Assembly (NCBI GenBank): GCA_947488615.1
Contig: CANKZU010000006.1
Location: 124,001-188,000, forward strand
Direction: 5' to 3'
DNA: 64,000 nucleotides
DNA from: an uncultured Aurantimonas sp.
GTDB taxonomy: Bacteria > Pseudomonadota > Alphaproteobacteria > Rhizobiales > Rhizobiaceae
In this document: positions 45,687 to 57,201 of the stretch, one piece after another
Layout of the letters: each line of letters begins with the position of its first letter
How positions within the stretch are numbered: the first letter of the stretch is position 1
Notes under the pieces: model-generated
Databases searched by the model: none
Told to the model about the DNA's origin: nothing
What the model saw: the letters and a program-made list of their open reading frames with translations, nothing else
Program-made: the position numbers and the translations under genes

Positions 45687-45905
45687 CAACACAATTGGCA
45701 ACCTTTCCCGCCAACCATCAAACGAATATCCATTCGCTCTTCTCGGAGATTGGCACCCTCACCGGGAGACATCCCATCGACGCCCATCGACCCCACTCCC
45801 CAGGAGAATCACGACGCGAGATGTCCAAAACACGCTGCAACACCTAGAACGGAGCCGCTCACCAGCCAAATCACGGATTCTTACCCGTTGTTACCGTCGG
45901 CATGG

Positions 45906-45920
45906 TTAACAACCATTTAA
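45906..45920 (-). promoter_or_regulatory. CtrA-type box upstream of lpxC
   Basis: TTAA-CAACCAT-TTAA is an exact match to the CtrA consensus TTAA-N7-TTAA. It overlaps the inverted repeat ATGGTT-AAC-AACCAT (45902-45916). It lies about 220 bases before the lpxC start and downstream of the ftsZ terminator. Confidence 0.6.
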
Positions 45921-45951
45921 AAGCTATATTTTTCAGTAGGTTGAAAGCAGA

Positions 45952-45979
45952 AAGGCCCGCCGGTTTGGCGGCGGGCCTT
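45952..45979 (-). terminator. Rho-independent terminator after ftsZ
   Basis: AAGGCCCGCCG and CGGCGGGCCTT form a perfect 11-bp stem with a six-base loop. On the minus strand the stem is followed by TCTG, a short T-poor tail. It is 26 bases after the ftsZ stop and ends the division operon. Confidence 0.75.
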
Positions 45980-46004
45980 GTGTCAAACTGGTAACAGTGA
46001 GGGG

Positions 46005-47549
<1,545 letters not shown>

Positions 47550-47672
47550 ATCCTGTTCCTCTATCGCAGTTTCGGGCCGTTTCGCCGCGCGGCCGTTCGC
47601 TTTGTCATTTGCTGCGGCGCGCGGCGCGCACCGTATGTTTTCGCGGCTGGACGGAAGTCCGGCCACGCTGTG

Positions 47673-49001
47673 TCAAAGGCTCCGCCGGAGCCAGGATCCG
47701 AAACGTCCCGTCCTGGTGTTCTGGTCGAGCGCGAAGGCCGCGATCGATGATTGGCCGGTGTTCTCGCGATGGGCGACCTGCGGGTAGATCAGCAGGCCGA
47801 CCGAGGTCGCGAAGGCTGGCCCTTTGTTGGATGGATTGAGCCCGGCAACCCCGACCGGTCGCCCGAGCCGAACATTGCGCTGAAGGATGCTGCGCGCCGT
47901 GTCACTCATGCCGGCAAGCTGGCTGGCCCCGCCGGTCAAGACGACGCGCTTGCCGATGACGTGGCCGAGCCCTGAGGCGGCCAGACGATCGCGGACGAGC
48001 TCCAAGGTTTCCTCGACGCGTGGCCGGATGATCCTGGCGATCAGCGAACGCGCGACGGTGGTCTTGGAGTCGTGCCCGCCCTCTTCCCCGAGCGGCACGA
48101 CAGGCACCCTGTCGTCGTCCTGCATCAACTCGCTCAGCGTGCAGCCGTGCATGACCTTGAGCCGCTCCGCGTCGGCCGGACGGATCGACAGGCCGCGGGC
48201 GAGATCCATGGTGATGTGGTTGCCGCCGAGCGCGACCTGATCGGCATAGACGAAGCGACCGTTCTGGAAGATCGCGATGGTCGTCGCGCCGCCCCCCATG
48301 TCGATGCAGGCCGACCCCATCGCCGCCTCATCTTCGACCAATGTCGACAGCGCGCTGGCATAGGGCGTCGCCACAAAGGCCTCGACCATCAGCCGGGCGC
48401 GATTGACGACCGCCTCGAGATTGCGCAACGGTGTTTCCTCGGCGGTCAGCACATGCATGTCCGCGCCCAGCCGATTGCCGCTCATGCCGACGACCTTGTC
48501 GAGCCCACTCTCGCTGTCGATCGACAAATCGAAGGCGAGCGAATGCAGCGCCACCCGACGCTCATCGAGCGGCACCTTCGCGGCGAGACCGAGGACCTGT
48601 GAAACGTCAGTCTGGGAAACCTCCCCGACGATGTCGATCTCGGCAGCCCCGCGCAGGCTCTTGAGCCGGCCAGCCGTGACCGAGACGATGAGCGACTCGA
48701 TGGTCAGTCCAGCCATCCGCTCGGCCGTGTCTACCGCGTGCCGGACCGACTGCTCCGCTGCGTCGAGATCGACGACCACGCCCGACTTGATGCCATGCGA
48801 GCGCTGGTGACCAACGCCGATCACCTCGATCGTATGGGTACGGCCAGGTAACATCTCGCTGGCGACACGCGGCGTCAGCCGAGCGATCAGGCAAGAGACC
48901 TTTTCCGAGCCGACATCCAGAACGGAGATGACGCGGGAGCGGCGCTTCGGCAGCGCCTTGATGCGCGGAAGTTCGTCCCGGCCACGTTGAAACAGACTCA
49001 T
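47673..49001 (-). CDS. ftsA: Cell division protein FtsA
   Basis: A 442-residue actin-like protein. The opening VISVLDVGSEKVSCLIARL is the phosphate-1 region, GSACIDMGGGATTIAIF the phosphate-2 region and VVLTGGASQLAG the adenosine region. The C-terminal amphipathic helix GRFGSWLRRSL should anchor FtsZ to the membrane. ATG overlaps the ftsQ stop (ATGA), so the two are coupled. Confidence 0.96.
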   Translation of the reverse strand: MSLFQRGRDELPRIKALPKRRSRVISVLDVGSEKVSCLIARLTPRVASEMLPGRTHTIEVIGVGHQRSHGIKSGVVVDLDAAEQSVRHAVDTAERMAGLTIESLIVSVTAGRLKSLRGAAEIDIVGEVSQTDVSQVLGLAAKVPLDERRVALHSLAFDLSIDSESGLDKVVGMSGNRLGADMHVLTAEETPLRNLEAVVNRARLMVEAFVATPYASALSTLVEDEAAMGSACIDMGGGATTIAIFQNGRFVYADQVALGGNHITMDLARGLSIRPADAERLKVMHGCTLSELMQDDDRVPVVPLGEEGGHDSKTTVARSLIARIIRPRVEETLELVRDRLAASGLGHVIGKRVVLTGGASQLAGMSDTARSILQRNVRLGRPVGVAGLNPSNKGPAFATSVGLLIYPQVAHRENTGQSSIAAFALDQNTRTGRFGSWLRRSL

Positions 49002-49912
49002 ACCGGGTCATCCTTCCGGCTACGCTTGAAAATCTTCTCACGCTCTTTCAGAGCGGCATTGCGCCGAACCAGCGCGTCGGGCGTGAGCTTGATCACGATT
49101 CGATCGGCAAGCCGCATGTCGACTGCGGCGATGTCACGCGACAAAAGCCCATTCTCCCGGTCCATCCGCGCCACCTCGGCCAATGCCTCGACTGGATCAT
49201 CCTCGGGAAGCTCGATCGCGATGCTGTTTTCGAGCCGCAAGTCCCAGCGACGATTCCCGACCCGGATATACGCCTTCACCCTTGCGCGAAGCTCGGGCAG
49301 CACCTCCAGCTCGTCGAGGAGAGCGGCGGCGTGGGTCGCCGCGCCGGTCCCGACGACAACCGGCAGAGCGCCGAAACGGCCGGGTTCAAACGGCACGATC
49401 TCCTTGCCCTCGCGGTTGACCACCACGAACTCGCGCCCCTTTTGCCATACGGCGTAAGGGCGATGTTCGGACAGGGTGATCCTGACCCGGTCGGGCAAGA
49501 TCTTGGCCACCGACGCGCGGTCGACCCAGGGCATTGCTTCCAGGGTCTGGCGGGCGGCGGCCGGGTCCAGCGAGAACAGGCTCTGAGAGCCGGTTTGCCA
49601 AAGCGCCTGCAAGACGTCGATCTCGGAGGTTTCCGAATTGCCCGTCACGTCGATCGCTTCGATCGGAAAGCCGAGCGGTTGAGCAATACCGTCGATGACC
49701 GCCACCGTATGGCCGCCCACCGACATACCGTAGACGAGGGTCGAGCCGATCACCACGGCGGCGAGCGCCCCGAACCGCGGTATCGGCAGTCTCGCGACGC
49801 TGGCGGCGAGGCTGGAAGCCCGGCGCCCGGCGCGCAGCAAACGCAAAGTGAGCTGTCTCGGCGTACCGGCTCGTACGTCGTTCTGGCGGCGGTCGGCTGT
49901 CAGCGATTGCAT
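48998..49912 (-). CDS. ftsQ: Cell division protein FtsQ
   Basis: A 304-residue bitopic membrane protein. It has a basic cytoplasmic N-terminus of ~75 residues, one membrane segment ([20 protein letters not shown]), then the POTRA domain ([20 protein letters not shown]) and the beta domain. It links early and late divisome proteins in the periplasm. GGAGGATGCCTC precedes the ATG at 49912. The gene starts inside the end of ddl, a 13-base overlap. Confidence 0.93.
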   Translation of the reverse strand: MQSLTADRRQNDVRAGTPRQLTLRLLRAGRRASSLAASVARLPIPRFGALAAVVIGSTLVYGMSVGGHTVAVIDGIAQPLGFPIEAIDVTGNSETSEIDVLQALWQTGSQSLFSLDPAAARQTLEAMPWVDRASVAKILPDRVRITLSEHRPYAVWQKGREFVVVNREGKEIVPFEPGRFGALPVVVGTGAATHAAALLDELEVLPELRARVKAYIRVGNRRWDLRLENSIAIELPEDDPVEALAEVARMDRENGLLSRDIAAVDMRLADRIVIKLTPDALVRRNAALKEREKIFKRSRKDDPV

Positions 49913-50823
49913 GAGGCATCCTCCACCATCCAGGTCAGAAGCTCGGGGAAGGAATGGCCCGAGGCCGCGGCGATATCGGGGACCAGCGAGGTCTCGGTCA
50001 TGCCGGGCTGGGTGTTCACCTCCAGCCAAATCACCTCACCACCCTCGCCAAACCGGTCGTCGTAGCGAAAATCAGACCGCGAGACGCCGCGGCAACCGAT
50101 CGCCTTGTGGGCGGCGAGAGACCATTCCTGAATGCGCCGCGCGACCTTGGCCGGTATCTTGGCCGGCACGACGTGGCTGGAGCCGCCGGGAACATACTTG
50201 GAATCGTAATCGTAGAAGACGTGCCCCTCGGTGAGGATCTCGCAGACTTCGAGCGCCACGTCGCCCATCACCGCGCAGGTCAGTTCCCGACCGGCGACGA
50301 AGCGTTCGACCATGACGATGTCGCCATAAGGCCATTCGTCGCTGGTGAGCTCCTGCGGCGGACGAACCTGGTCCTCGCGCACGATGAGCACGCCGAAGCT
50401 GGAGCCCTCGGCCACCGGCTTGACCACATAGGGCGGCGACAGAACGTGTTTACTGGCGGCGTCGAGGCGATGGCGCACCTTGGCTTCCGCCACCGGCACA
50501 CCGGCCGCCTTGGCGACGGTTTTCGCTAGTTCCTTGTGCATGGCGAGCGCCGAGGCGAGCACGCCGGAATGGGTATAGGGGATCGCCAGATATTCGAGGA
50601 TGCCTTGGATCGTGCCGTCCTCGCCATAGGGGCCGTGCAGGGCGTTGAAGGCGACATCGGGCTTCAGCTTGACCAGCGCCTCGGCGACATCGCGGTCCAC
50701 ATCGACACGCGTCACCGCGTATCCGGCAGCCTGAAGCGCGTCGGCGCAGGCGTTGCCGGAAGCCAGGCTAACCGGCCGCTCCGACGAAAATCCACCCATC
50801 AATACCGCCACATGCTTGGCCAT
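49900..50823 (-). CDS. ddl: D-alanine--D-alanine ligase
   Basis: A 307-residue ATP-grasp ligase. It opens [17 protein letters not shown], with [15 protein letters not shown], the ATP-site region [14 protein letters not shown], and [17 protein letters not shown] at the C-terminal ATP/metal site. It makes D-Ala-D-Ala for the peptidoglycan stem. It is the first gene of the ddl-ftsQ-ftsA unit, and an exact CtrA box lies 58 bases upstream of its ATG. Confidence 0.95.
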   Translation of the reverse strand: MAKHVAVLMGGFSSERPVSLASGNACADALQAAGYAVTRVDVDRDVAEALVKLKPDVAFNALHGPYGEDGTIQGILEYLAIPYTHSGVLASALAMHKELAKTVAKAAGVPVAEAKVRHRLDAASKHVLSPPYVVKPVAEGSSFGVLIVREDQVRPPQELTSDEWPYGDIVMVERFVAGRELTCAVMGDVALEVCEILTEGHVFYDYDSKYVPGGSSHVVPAKIPAKVARRIQEWSLAAHKAIGCRGVSRSDFRYDDRFGEGGEVIWLEVNTQPGMTETSLVPDIAAASGHSFPELLTWMVEDASCNR

Positions 50824-50880
50824 GAACCGCCCAATCCATTCCTCAAACGAGGCTAGAGGCCATTCATCGCAGGCGGATGG

Positions 50881-50895
50881 TTAAGCACCGGTTAA
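50881..50895 (-). promoter_or_regulatory. CtrA-type box upstream of ddl-ftsQA
   Basis: TTAA-GCACCGG-TTAA matches the CtrA consensus TTAA-N7-TTAA exactly. It lies 58 bases upstream of the ddl start and could control ddl, ftsQ, ftsA and perhaps ftsZ. In Caulobacter, CtrA regulates ftsQA and ftsZ. Confidence 0.65.
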
Positions 50896-50979
50896 CCGAC
50901 TGTGGCGAAAGCAAGATTTTCGTAAGAAGATCGTCCCTCGCGGGGAGGAAAAGGCTCTAGCGTGGCGCGATGAACTGCC

Positions 50980-52083
50980 TTAATTTTCCAGATTTCGCGC
51001 CGCCTCGATTGCCGTTTGCGCCTCCTCACGATCACCCTTCTCGACCGCCGGAGCCACCTGCCGTTCGGCGATCTCGGGCGCGTGACAGAGTTCGGCCAGG
51101 ATCGGATAATGATCTGAACCGAATGCGGGCAGCTTTTCATAACGGAGCAGTCCGAAATCAGCTTGGTACAACACCTGGTCCAGCGGCCAGGCCATGATCC
51201 AGCTTTGCGCGTCGTAGGTCGGGTAGACTCCGCGACCGACGCGCGGGTCCAACAGCGAGCCCAGGCGCATCGCACGTCTGGTGATGCGCTCCCACGGAAC
51301 GGCATTGAAATCGCCGGCGAGTATGGTGGGCCGGTCGGACGAGGCCGCCGCCAGGGCCGCCGCGGCGAGGTGGCCGTCGCGCATCGTGGTCGGTCGCGCC
51401 CAACTCTGCGGCGGTCGTGGATGCAGGCCGATGAACTGGACCTCGCCCTGCGTTGGAAGTGTGACGCCAGAAACAATGGTCGGCGTGTCGGCGCCGAAAT
51501 AGAACTCCACCTGGGGGGCAATCAAAGGATATCGCGACAGGACGTGCATCCCATAATACGCGGCTTCGACCGGGATATGCTGAATACTGAAGGGGTACTC
51601 CTCGTGCAGCGTCGCGAGTTGCTCGTCCCACCACTGATTGGTTTCCATGACCAGGAGAATGTCAGGCCGAGCTTCCTTTACCACCCGCAGAAACTCCTCC
51701 GCCCGCCGATTCGACTTCTGGACGTTCGCGCTCATCACCCGGACACGGGCATTTTCGCTACAGGCCTCTATTTCGGCTGCCATCGGCTCCACGAGGGGCG
51801 TGTATGGGTAGAGGCGGTAACCCTGATAGATCAGAGCGGTCGTGGCGAGGATGATCGCAGTCATCAAGGTCGTGCCACTTCCACCGCCGAGGAATGCGTA
51901 GAGCACCAGGACTATGGTAAGACTGATCGTCAACTGGAGGCGCGGAAAATCGAGAAACCGTATCCACCAGCGGTTGGATTCCATGATCGGCAGAAGCGAG
52001 CCAACAGCCAATGCGACGAGGAGTAGCAGAAGTAAAAAACGTATCGCTTTCAATGGCAGCGACGTCGCGTTTCGTTCGTTCAT
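50980..52083 (-). CDS. Membrane-anchored endonuclease/exonuclease/phosphatase-family protein
   Basis: A 367-residue protein. Three hydrophobic segments fill the first ~90 residues (FLLLLLLVALAVGSLLPI, LTISLTIVLVLYAFLGG, TTLMTAIILATTALI). A periplasmic EEP domain follows: RVMSANVQKSNR, ILLVMETNQWW (catalytic Glu), TILAGDFNAVPWE (Asp/Asn pair) and the late GSDHYPILAEL (Asp-His). The fold serves nucleases, phosphatases and phospholipases, and the substrate is unknown. It is in the mur/fts cluster between murB and ddl on the same strand, with 280- and 156-base gaps, and its GC is slightly lower than its neighbours. Confidence 0.82.
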   Translation of the reverse strand: MNERNATSLPLKAIRFLLLLLLVALAVGSLLPIMESNRWWIRFLDFPRLQLTISLTIVLVLYAFLGGGSGTTLMTAIILATTALIYQGYRLYPYTPLVEPMAAEIEACSENARVRVMSANVQKSNRRAEEFLRVVKEARPDILLVMETNQWWDEQLATLHEEYPFSIQHIPVEAAYYGMHVLSRYPLIAPQVEFYFGADTPTIVSGVTLPTQGEVQFIGLHPRPPQSWARPTTMRDGHLAAAALAAASSDRPTILAGDFNAVPWERITRRAMRLGSLLDPRVGRGVYPTYDAQSWIMAWPLDQVLYQADFGLLRYEKLPAFGSDHYPILAELCHAPEIAERQVAPAVEKGDREEAQTAIEAARNLEN

Positions 52084-52363
52084 GTCATCCCGCCGGTTGC
52101 CGCGACTGCGCGCCCCGTTGCTCCGCCCCTAGCAATCCACCGTAAGCCGAGAGGTTCCCGAGAGAAGCGCGGCGTTCGACCGAGCGGACTTACGCAACGC
52201 TCACGGGTTCGCCACGACGGGTGCCGGCGACCGGCCGGAGCGCGCGCGAACGCATGTGCGGTCGAGCGTAGAGGCTGCGATCGCACGGAACTCGCCCATC
52301 ATCAATCGAGACGTTCAGAGTCATTTCCCCTCGCCGCGGAAACCATGGAATCATGCGTCGAGG
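52084..52363. other. Intergenic region between murB and the EEP gene
   Basis: These 280 bases show no protein-coding or RNA gene and no clear terminator or CtrA box. They probably include the promoter of the EEP-family gene. Confidence 0.35.
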
Positions 52364-53323
52364 CTAGACCCGTCCGAGGAACGGTTCCACGACACGCCCA
52401 TCGGCAAAGCGGCCGAGCCGCTTGATCTCCCAGTCGAGCCGGATGCCGGAGGTCTCGAGCACCCGCGCACGCACGGTCTCGCCGAGGCATTCCAGATCGT
52501 AACCCGTGGCTGTGCCGGTATTGATCATGAAGTTGCAGTGCATTTCTGACATCTGCGCCCCGCCGACGATGAGACCGCGGCAACCGGCCTTGTCGACTTC
52601 CTTCCAGGCAGAGGTTCCCGGGGGGTTCTTGAAGGTCGAGCCGCCGGTTTTCTCGCGAATCGGCTGGACCGTTTCGCGGTGCTCCTGGACCGCGTCCATC
52701 TTCGTGCGGATGTCGTCCTTGTCCGCTGCGTAACCGTCAAGGATCGCCGAGGTGAAGATCAGCTCGGGCGCCGCGTCGGAATGCCGATAGGCATAGCCCA
52801 TCTCCGCATTGGACAGAATGTGGACATTGCCCTTGCGGTCGAGCGCGCGAACCTCGCGGACCCGCTCACAGGTCTCGACGCCATTGGCCCCGGCGTTCAT
52901 GCGAAGCGCCCCGCCGACCGCGCCGGGAATGCCGTGATAGAAATGAAAACCGCCGATGCCGGCTTCCAGCGCCGTCGCCGCCAGCCGCTTGTCGGGCGTC
53001 GCGGCGCCAGCGCGGATCGCCGTCTCGCCGATCGCCTCGGCGGTGCCGAAGCCCTTGGCGGACAAGCGGATGACCACGCCGGGCACGCCGCCGTCGCGCA
53101 CCAACAGGTTGGAGCCGATACCGACGACGAGGACGGGCACCTCGTCGGGCAACGCCGCCAGAAACCCGGCGAGATCCGCCTCGTCGGCTGGCTGAAACAA
53201 CAGCTCCGCCGGGCCGCCCGCCCGAAACCAGGTTATCTTGTCCATGCCCGCGCCGGGCGTCAGCCTGCCGCGAACGCCGCTGAGCCGATCGCCGAGACCT
53301 GTCAGCATTGCCTCGCCATCCAT
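52364..53323 (-). CDS. murB: UDP-N-acetylenolpyruvoylglucosamine reductase
   Basis: A 319-residue flavoenzyme. FAD-binding motifs are [13 protein letters not shown] and [32 protein letters not shown] and the catalytic Ser in [10 protein letters not shown] are present. It reduces UDP-GlcNAc-enolpyruvate to UDP-MurNAc in the cytoplasm. The ATG overlaps the murC stop (ATGA). The 18-residue upstream extension is rejected. Confidence 0.95.
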   Translation of the reverse strand: MDGEAMLTGLGDRLSGVRGRLTPGAGMDKITWFRAGGPAELLFQPADEADLAGFLAALPDEVPVLVVGIGSNLLVRDGGVPGVVIRLSAKGFGTAEAIGETAIRAGAATPDKRLAATALEAGIGGFHFYHGIPGAVGGALRMNAGANGVETCERVREVRALDRKGNVHILSNAEMGYAYRHSDAAPELIFTSAILDGYAADKDDIRTKMDAVQEHRETVQPIREKTGGSTFKNPPGTSAWKEVDKAGCRGLIVGGAQMSEMHCNFMINTGTATGYDLECLGETVRARVLETSGIRLDWEIKRLGRFADGRVVEPFLGRV

Positions 53324-54738
53324 CAGCTGCCGCCTCCGTTGAGTGCGGCCAGCTCCTTCGGCAGCGCATAGGCCCACTGGGTGATCGAGCCGGCGCCGAG
53401 GCAGACGACCATGTCGTCCGACTTGGCGATCCCGTGGATCAACGGCGCGAGGTCCTCTGGCCCGCCGATCAGGCGGGCGTCGCGGTGTCCGCCAAGCTTG
53501 AGACGCTCGACCAGGATTTCCGAGCTGACAAAACCGATCGGCTCTTCGCCGGCGGCGTAGACCGGCGCGATGATCACGGTGTCGGCGTCGTTGAAGCAGG
53601 CCGCGAAATCAGGGAACAGCGCCTGCAGCCGGGAATAACGATGCGGCTGCACGACCGCGATGACCCGCCCCTTGGCCGAGGCTCGCGCCGCCGCCAGAAC
53701 AGCACGAATCTCGACCGGATGGTGGCCGTAGTCGTCGTAGATGTCGACGCCGCCGACATTGCCGGTATGGGTGAAGCGGCGCTTGACACCGCTGAAGCCA
53801 TCAAGCCCCTTGCGGATCGCCTCCGCCGGGATGTTCAACCGATGTGCCACAGCAATCGCGGCGGTCGCGTTGGACACGTTATGGCGGCCCGGCATCGGCA
53901 GGACGAGGTTCTCGATCTGCTCGGTGGCTCCGGTCACCCGATCGCGAATGGTGATGTCGAAGCGGGATTTCGGGCCTTCGGTTTGAAGGTTTTCGAAGCG
54001 CACGTCGGCCTGTGGACTCTCGCCATAGGTGATGACCCGGCGATCCTCGATCTCGGAGATGAGCGTCTGCACTACGGGGTGGTCGATGCACATCACCGCG
54101 AAACCGTAGAACGGAACATTCTCGACGAATGTTCGAAACGCCGCACGGACGGCGTCGAAGGTGCCATAATGGTCGAGATGCTCGGGATCGATGTTGGTGA
54201 CGACGGCGACATCGGCCGGCAGCTTCAGGAAGGTGCCGTCGGATTCGTCCGCCTCGACGACCATCCAGTCGCCCTCGCCCATTCGCGCATTGGTGCCGTA
54301 GGCATTGATGATGCCGCCATTGACGACGGTCGGATCAAGGCCGCCGGCGTCGAGCAGCGTCGCCACCATCGAGGTGGTGGTGGTCTTGCCATGGGTGCCG
54401 CCAATGGCGATCGCTTGGCGAAAGCGCATCAGCTCGGCCAGCATCTCGGCGCGCCGCACGATCGGCAGCAGCCGTTCCCGGGCCGCTTCCAGCTCCGGAT
54501 TCGAGCGCTTGATCGCGGTCGAGACAACCACCACCTCAGCGAGGCCCAGATTTTCGGCGGCGTGGCCGACGGCGACATGGACGCCCAACTCGCGCAGGCG
54601 CTGGACGTTGGCGTTTTCGCTCTGGTCGGAACCCTGGACGGTGTAGCCGAGATTGAGCAGCACCTCGGCGATGCCGCTCATCCCAATACCGCCAATCCCG
54701 ATGAAGTGGACCGGTCCGATGTTCGGCGGCATTTTCAT
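53323..54738 (-). CDS. murC: UDP-N-acetylmuramate--L-alanine ligase
   Basis: A 471-residue Mur ligase. The UDP-binding opening is [17 protein letters not shown], the ATP loop is [12 protein letters not shown], and [11 protein letters not shown] and [11 protein letters not shown] are family motifs. It adds L-Ala to UDP-MurNAc. GGGGGATGCGGCC precedes the ATG at 54738; the upstream extension is dropped. It lies 34 bases after murG and overlaps murB. Confidence 0.96.
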   Translation of the reverse strand: MKMPPNIGPVHFIGIGGIGMSGIAEVLLNLGYTVQGSDQSENANVQRLRELGVHVAVGHAAENLGLAEVVVVSTAIKRSNPELEAARERLLPIVRRAEMLAELMRFRQAIAIGGTHGKTTTTSMVATLLDAGGLDPTVVNGGIINAYGTNARMGEGDWMVVEADESDGTFLKLPADVAVVTNIDPEHLDHYGTFDAVRAAFRTFVENVPFYGFAVMCIDHPVVQTLISEIEDRRVITYGESPQADVRFENLQTEGPKSRFDITIRDRVTGATEQIENLVLPMPGRHNVSNATAAIAVAHRLNIPAEAIRKGLDGFSGVKRRFTHTGNVGGVDIYDDYGHHPVEIRAVLAAARASAKGRVIAVVQPHRYSRLQALFPDFAACFNDADTVIIAPVYAAGEEPIGFVSSEILVERLKLGGHRDARLIGGPEDLAPLIHGIAKSDDMVVCLGAGSITQWAYALPKELAALNGGGS

Positions 54739-54772
54739 GGCCGCATCCCCCTGTATTATAAAGAATTTCGGT

Positions 54773-55867
54773 CTATTTGCCGGCCCGGGGCATAGCTGCA
54801 ACGAGGTCGGCAAGCAACCGCGCCGCATCGGGAATACCGGTCGCCTTCGCCGCGGCCGCCATGGTCGCGGCCCTCTCAGGGTCGGCGGCGATCTCCGCGA
54901 TCAGGCCGGCCAGCCGGTCGGCGGAAAGCTCCGCCTGCCGCACGACCAGCGCGCCGCCCTCGGCCTCGAGCTTGGCGGCATTCGCGGCCTGATCATGGTC
55001 GAGGGCATAGGGATAAGGCACCAGGATCGCCGGTCGCCCGATCACCGCCAATTCGGACACCGTGGAGGCACCCGAGCGGCTGATCACCAGATGCGCGGCC
55101 GCAAGTCGTTCGGACATGTCGGTGAAGAATGGGGCGACGGTCGCCGGAATGCCGCGCTCCTCATAGAATTTCCTGACGCCCACCTCGTCGTCGCTGCGCG
55201 CCTGCTGGGTGACGACGAGCCGCTTTCGCAGTTCCTCGGGCAGGCGTTCGATCGCCGCGGGAATGCGCTCGGAAAAGAACTGCGCGCCTTGGCTTCCTCC
55301 GAAGACCACCAGATTGAACCGCCCACCCGGCTCGGCCGGCCGGTATGGCGTCTTCGCGGCCTCCAGGATCGGCGGGCGGACCGGATTGCCGGTCACAGTG
55401 ATCTTGGCCGCGATCTCCGGATCTGCCTGGTCCTGCGGGATGCCGGCGGCGATGCGATCGACGCGGGAGCCGAGGAACCGGTTCGCGCGCCCCATCACCG
55501 CGTTCTGCTCATGGATCAGCGTCGGCCGGCCGGCGCGGAGCGCCGCCATCAGCGGCGGCACCGTCGGATAACCGCCGAAACCGACGACGACCGCCGGTCG
55601 CAGACGACGCACCAGATCGCCGGCTTCGCGGAAGCCGCGCCATAGCGTCCACAGGGCGGATGCGATGTTGAGCGGGTTTTTCGAGGCGAAGGTCGCTGAG
55701 CGCACGCGATGCACCGCCTTGACCGGGAAGCGATCGGCGAAGCGGCCCGCCCGATCGTCGGTGACGAGATGAACCTCGAAGCCGCGCGCGACGAGCTCAT
55801 GCGCGAGGGCTTCGGCCGGAAAGAGATGACCGCCGGTGCCGCCAGCGGAGAGAAGGATCGTTGTCAT
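54773..55867 (-). CDS. murG: UDP-GlcNAc:undecaprenyl-PP-MurNAc-pentapeptide transferase
   Basis: A 364-residue GT28 glycosyltransferase. Glycine-rich loops are [17 protein letters not shown] and [12 protein letters not shown], with [10 protein letters not shown] and the UDP-GlcNAc site [14 protein letters not shown]. It makes lipid II from lipid I at the inner face of the membrane. A 36-residue extension upstream of 55867 is rejected. It lies 179 bases after ftsW, the widest gap inside this stretch of the cluster apart from the EEP gene. Confidence 0.95.
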   Translation of the reverse strand: MTTILLSAGGTGGHLFPAEALAHELVARGFEVHLVTDDRAGRFADRFPVKAVHRVRSATFASKNPLNIASALWTLWRGFREAGDLVRRLRPAVVVGFGGYPTVPPLMAALRAGRPTLIHEQNAVMGRANRFLGSRVDRIAAGIPQDQADPEIAAKITVTGNPVRPPILEAAKTPYRPAEPGGRFNLVVFGGSQGAQFFSERIPAAIERLPEELRKRLVVTQQARSDDEVGVRKFYEERGIPATVAPFFTDMSERLAAAHLVISRSGASTVSELAVIGRPAILVPYPYALDHDQAANAAKLEAEGGALVVRQAELSADRLAGLIAEIAADPERAATMAAAAKATGIPDAARLLADLVAAMPRAGK

Positions 55868-56046
55868 CGCGGAAAAAGGTGGCCTTTCGGATCTGATCTG
55901 CCGGCGCGTCCTTCCTACGGCCCGATAGGACCAGCGGACGCGTCGGCAATTCGCTGGCACAATGCGAGATCGCACCGCCCGTTCCAGACATGATGAAAGA
56001 AACCCGAATGCCTTCCTCTCAGCCTCGCTCCCGGTCTACTGCCGCC

Positions 56047-57201
56047 TCAGGCGGCGTGCAACTGGTAGGTCCGCTCCATCAGCCGGTCGGTATGCGAGCG
56101 GTTCTCCGGCCGACGCCGCGTCAGCGCAAGGATAAATCCCGCCGATATGGCGATCGCCAGCATCGACGATCCGCCATAGGAGATGAATGGCAGCGTCATG
56201 CCCTTGGCCGGCATCAATTGCAGATTCACCGCCATATTGATGATCGATTGCAGGCCAAAGAGCAGGACCAGGCCCGAAATCGCCAGCCTATCGAAGATGT
56301 CGCGCTGGGCGAGCGCCGCCGACAGGCCGCGAATCACGATGAAAGCGAAGATCGATGCCACCAGCATGCAGGCGATGATGCCGAATTCCTCGGCAAGAAC
56401 CGCGAAGGCGAAATCCGTGTGGCTATCCGGGAGCATGCGTTTGACCGTGCCCTCACCCGGACCCTGGCCAAACCAGCCGCCCCGCATGATCGCCTCGCGC
56501 GCGGTGTCGGTCTGAAAGGTGTCACCCTCGCCGGTCAAAAACCGGTCGATGCGACTGGCGACATGGGGAAAGGCGACATAGGCAAGCAGCGAGCCACCGA
56601 GCGCGGCGCCTCCGAGCAGCGCGATCCACAACCACGGCATGCCGGCCATGAAGAACAAGCCGCCCCAGGCGGCCGTCGCGAGTATGGTCTGGCCGAGGTC
56701 GGGCTGCGCCACGAGCAGCGCGACGACCACGAGAAGCAGGATCAGCGCGAACAGGTTGCCGGGAATATCGGGGCGGCGTTGCTTTTCGGCGAACAGCCAG
56801 GCGCAGATCACCACGAAGGCCGGCTTCATGAATTCCGACGGCTGGATGTTGAGCGGACCGAAATCGATCCAGCGGCGCGAGCCCTTGATCTCCATGCCGA
56901 CGAACAGCGCCAACACCATCAGCATGAGCGACGCCGCCAAAATCAGCAACGAGGCGCGGCGCACACCCCGCGAGCTCAGCAGCGAACAACCGAACATGAC
57001 CAAAGCCGTTGGGATGAGGAAGGCGGCATGACGCTTGACGAAGTGGAAAGGTTCGACGCCGATGCGCTCGGCGACCGGAGGGCTGGCGGCGAAGGAAAAC
57101 ACCAGGCCGCCGACCAGAAGTATCAGGAAGGCCGCCAAGAACCAGCGATCGACGCCCCACCACCACTCGCTGATCACGCCTCGTTTGACCCGGCTCGTCA
57201 T
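56047..57201 (-). CDS. ftsW: Lipid II polymerase FtsW
   Basis: A 384-residue SEDS-family protein with about ten membrane segments. [31 protein letters not shown] and the SEDS signature region [15 protein letters not shown] are present. It polymerises septal peptidoglycan with FtsI. Its ATG overlaps the murD stop by four bases. Confidence 0.95.
   Translation of the reverse strand: MTSRVKRGVISEWWWGVDRWFLAAFLILLVGGLVFSFAASPPVAERIGVEPFHFVKRHAAFLIPTALVMFGCSLLSSRGVRRASLLILAASLMLMVLALFVGMEIKGSRRWIDFGPLNIQPSEFMKPAFVVICAWLFAEKQRRPDIPGNLFALILLLVVVALLVAQPDLGQTILATAAWGGLFFMAGMPWLWIALLGGAALGGSLLAYVAFPHVASRIDRFLTGEGDTFQTDTAREAIMRGGWFGQGPGEGTVKRMLPDSHTDFAFAVLAEEFGIIACMLVASIFAFIVIRGLSAALAQRDIFDRLAISGLVLLFGLQSIINMAVNLQLMPAKGMTLPFISYGGSSMLAIAISAGFILALTRRRPENRSHTDRLMERTYQLHAA

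Larger units (their letters stand above)
45687..46004. other. ftsZ-lpxC intergenic region
   Basis: These 318 bases hold no gene. They contain the ftsZ terminator at 45952-45979 and an exact CtrA-type box at 45906-45920. Two GANTC (CcrM-type methylation) sites lie at 45876-45880 and 45806-45810. The lpxC promoter must lie here. The AT-rich stretch 45904-45941 is the best candidate. Confidence 0.7.

Noticed and set aside
52084..52363. Possible RNA gene in the spacer upstream of the EEP gene
   Set aside because: No cloverleaf, conserved stem or terminator could be traced by eye.
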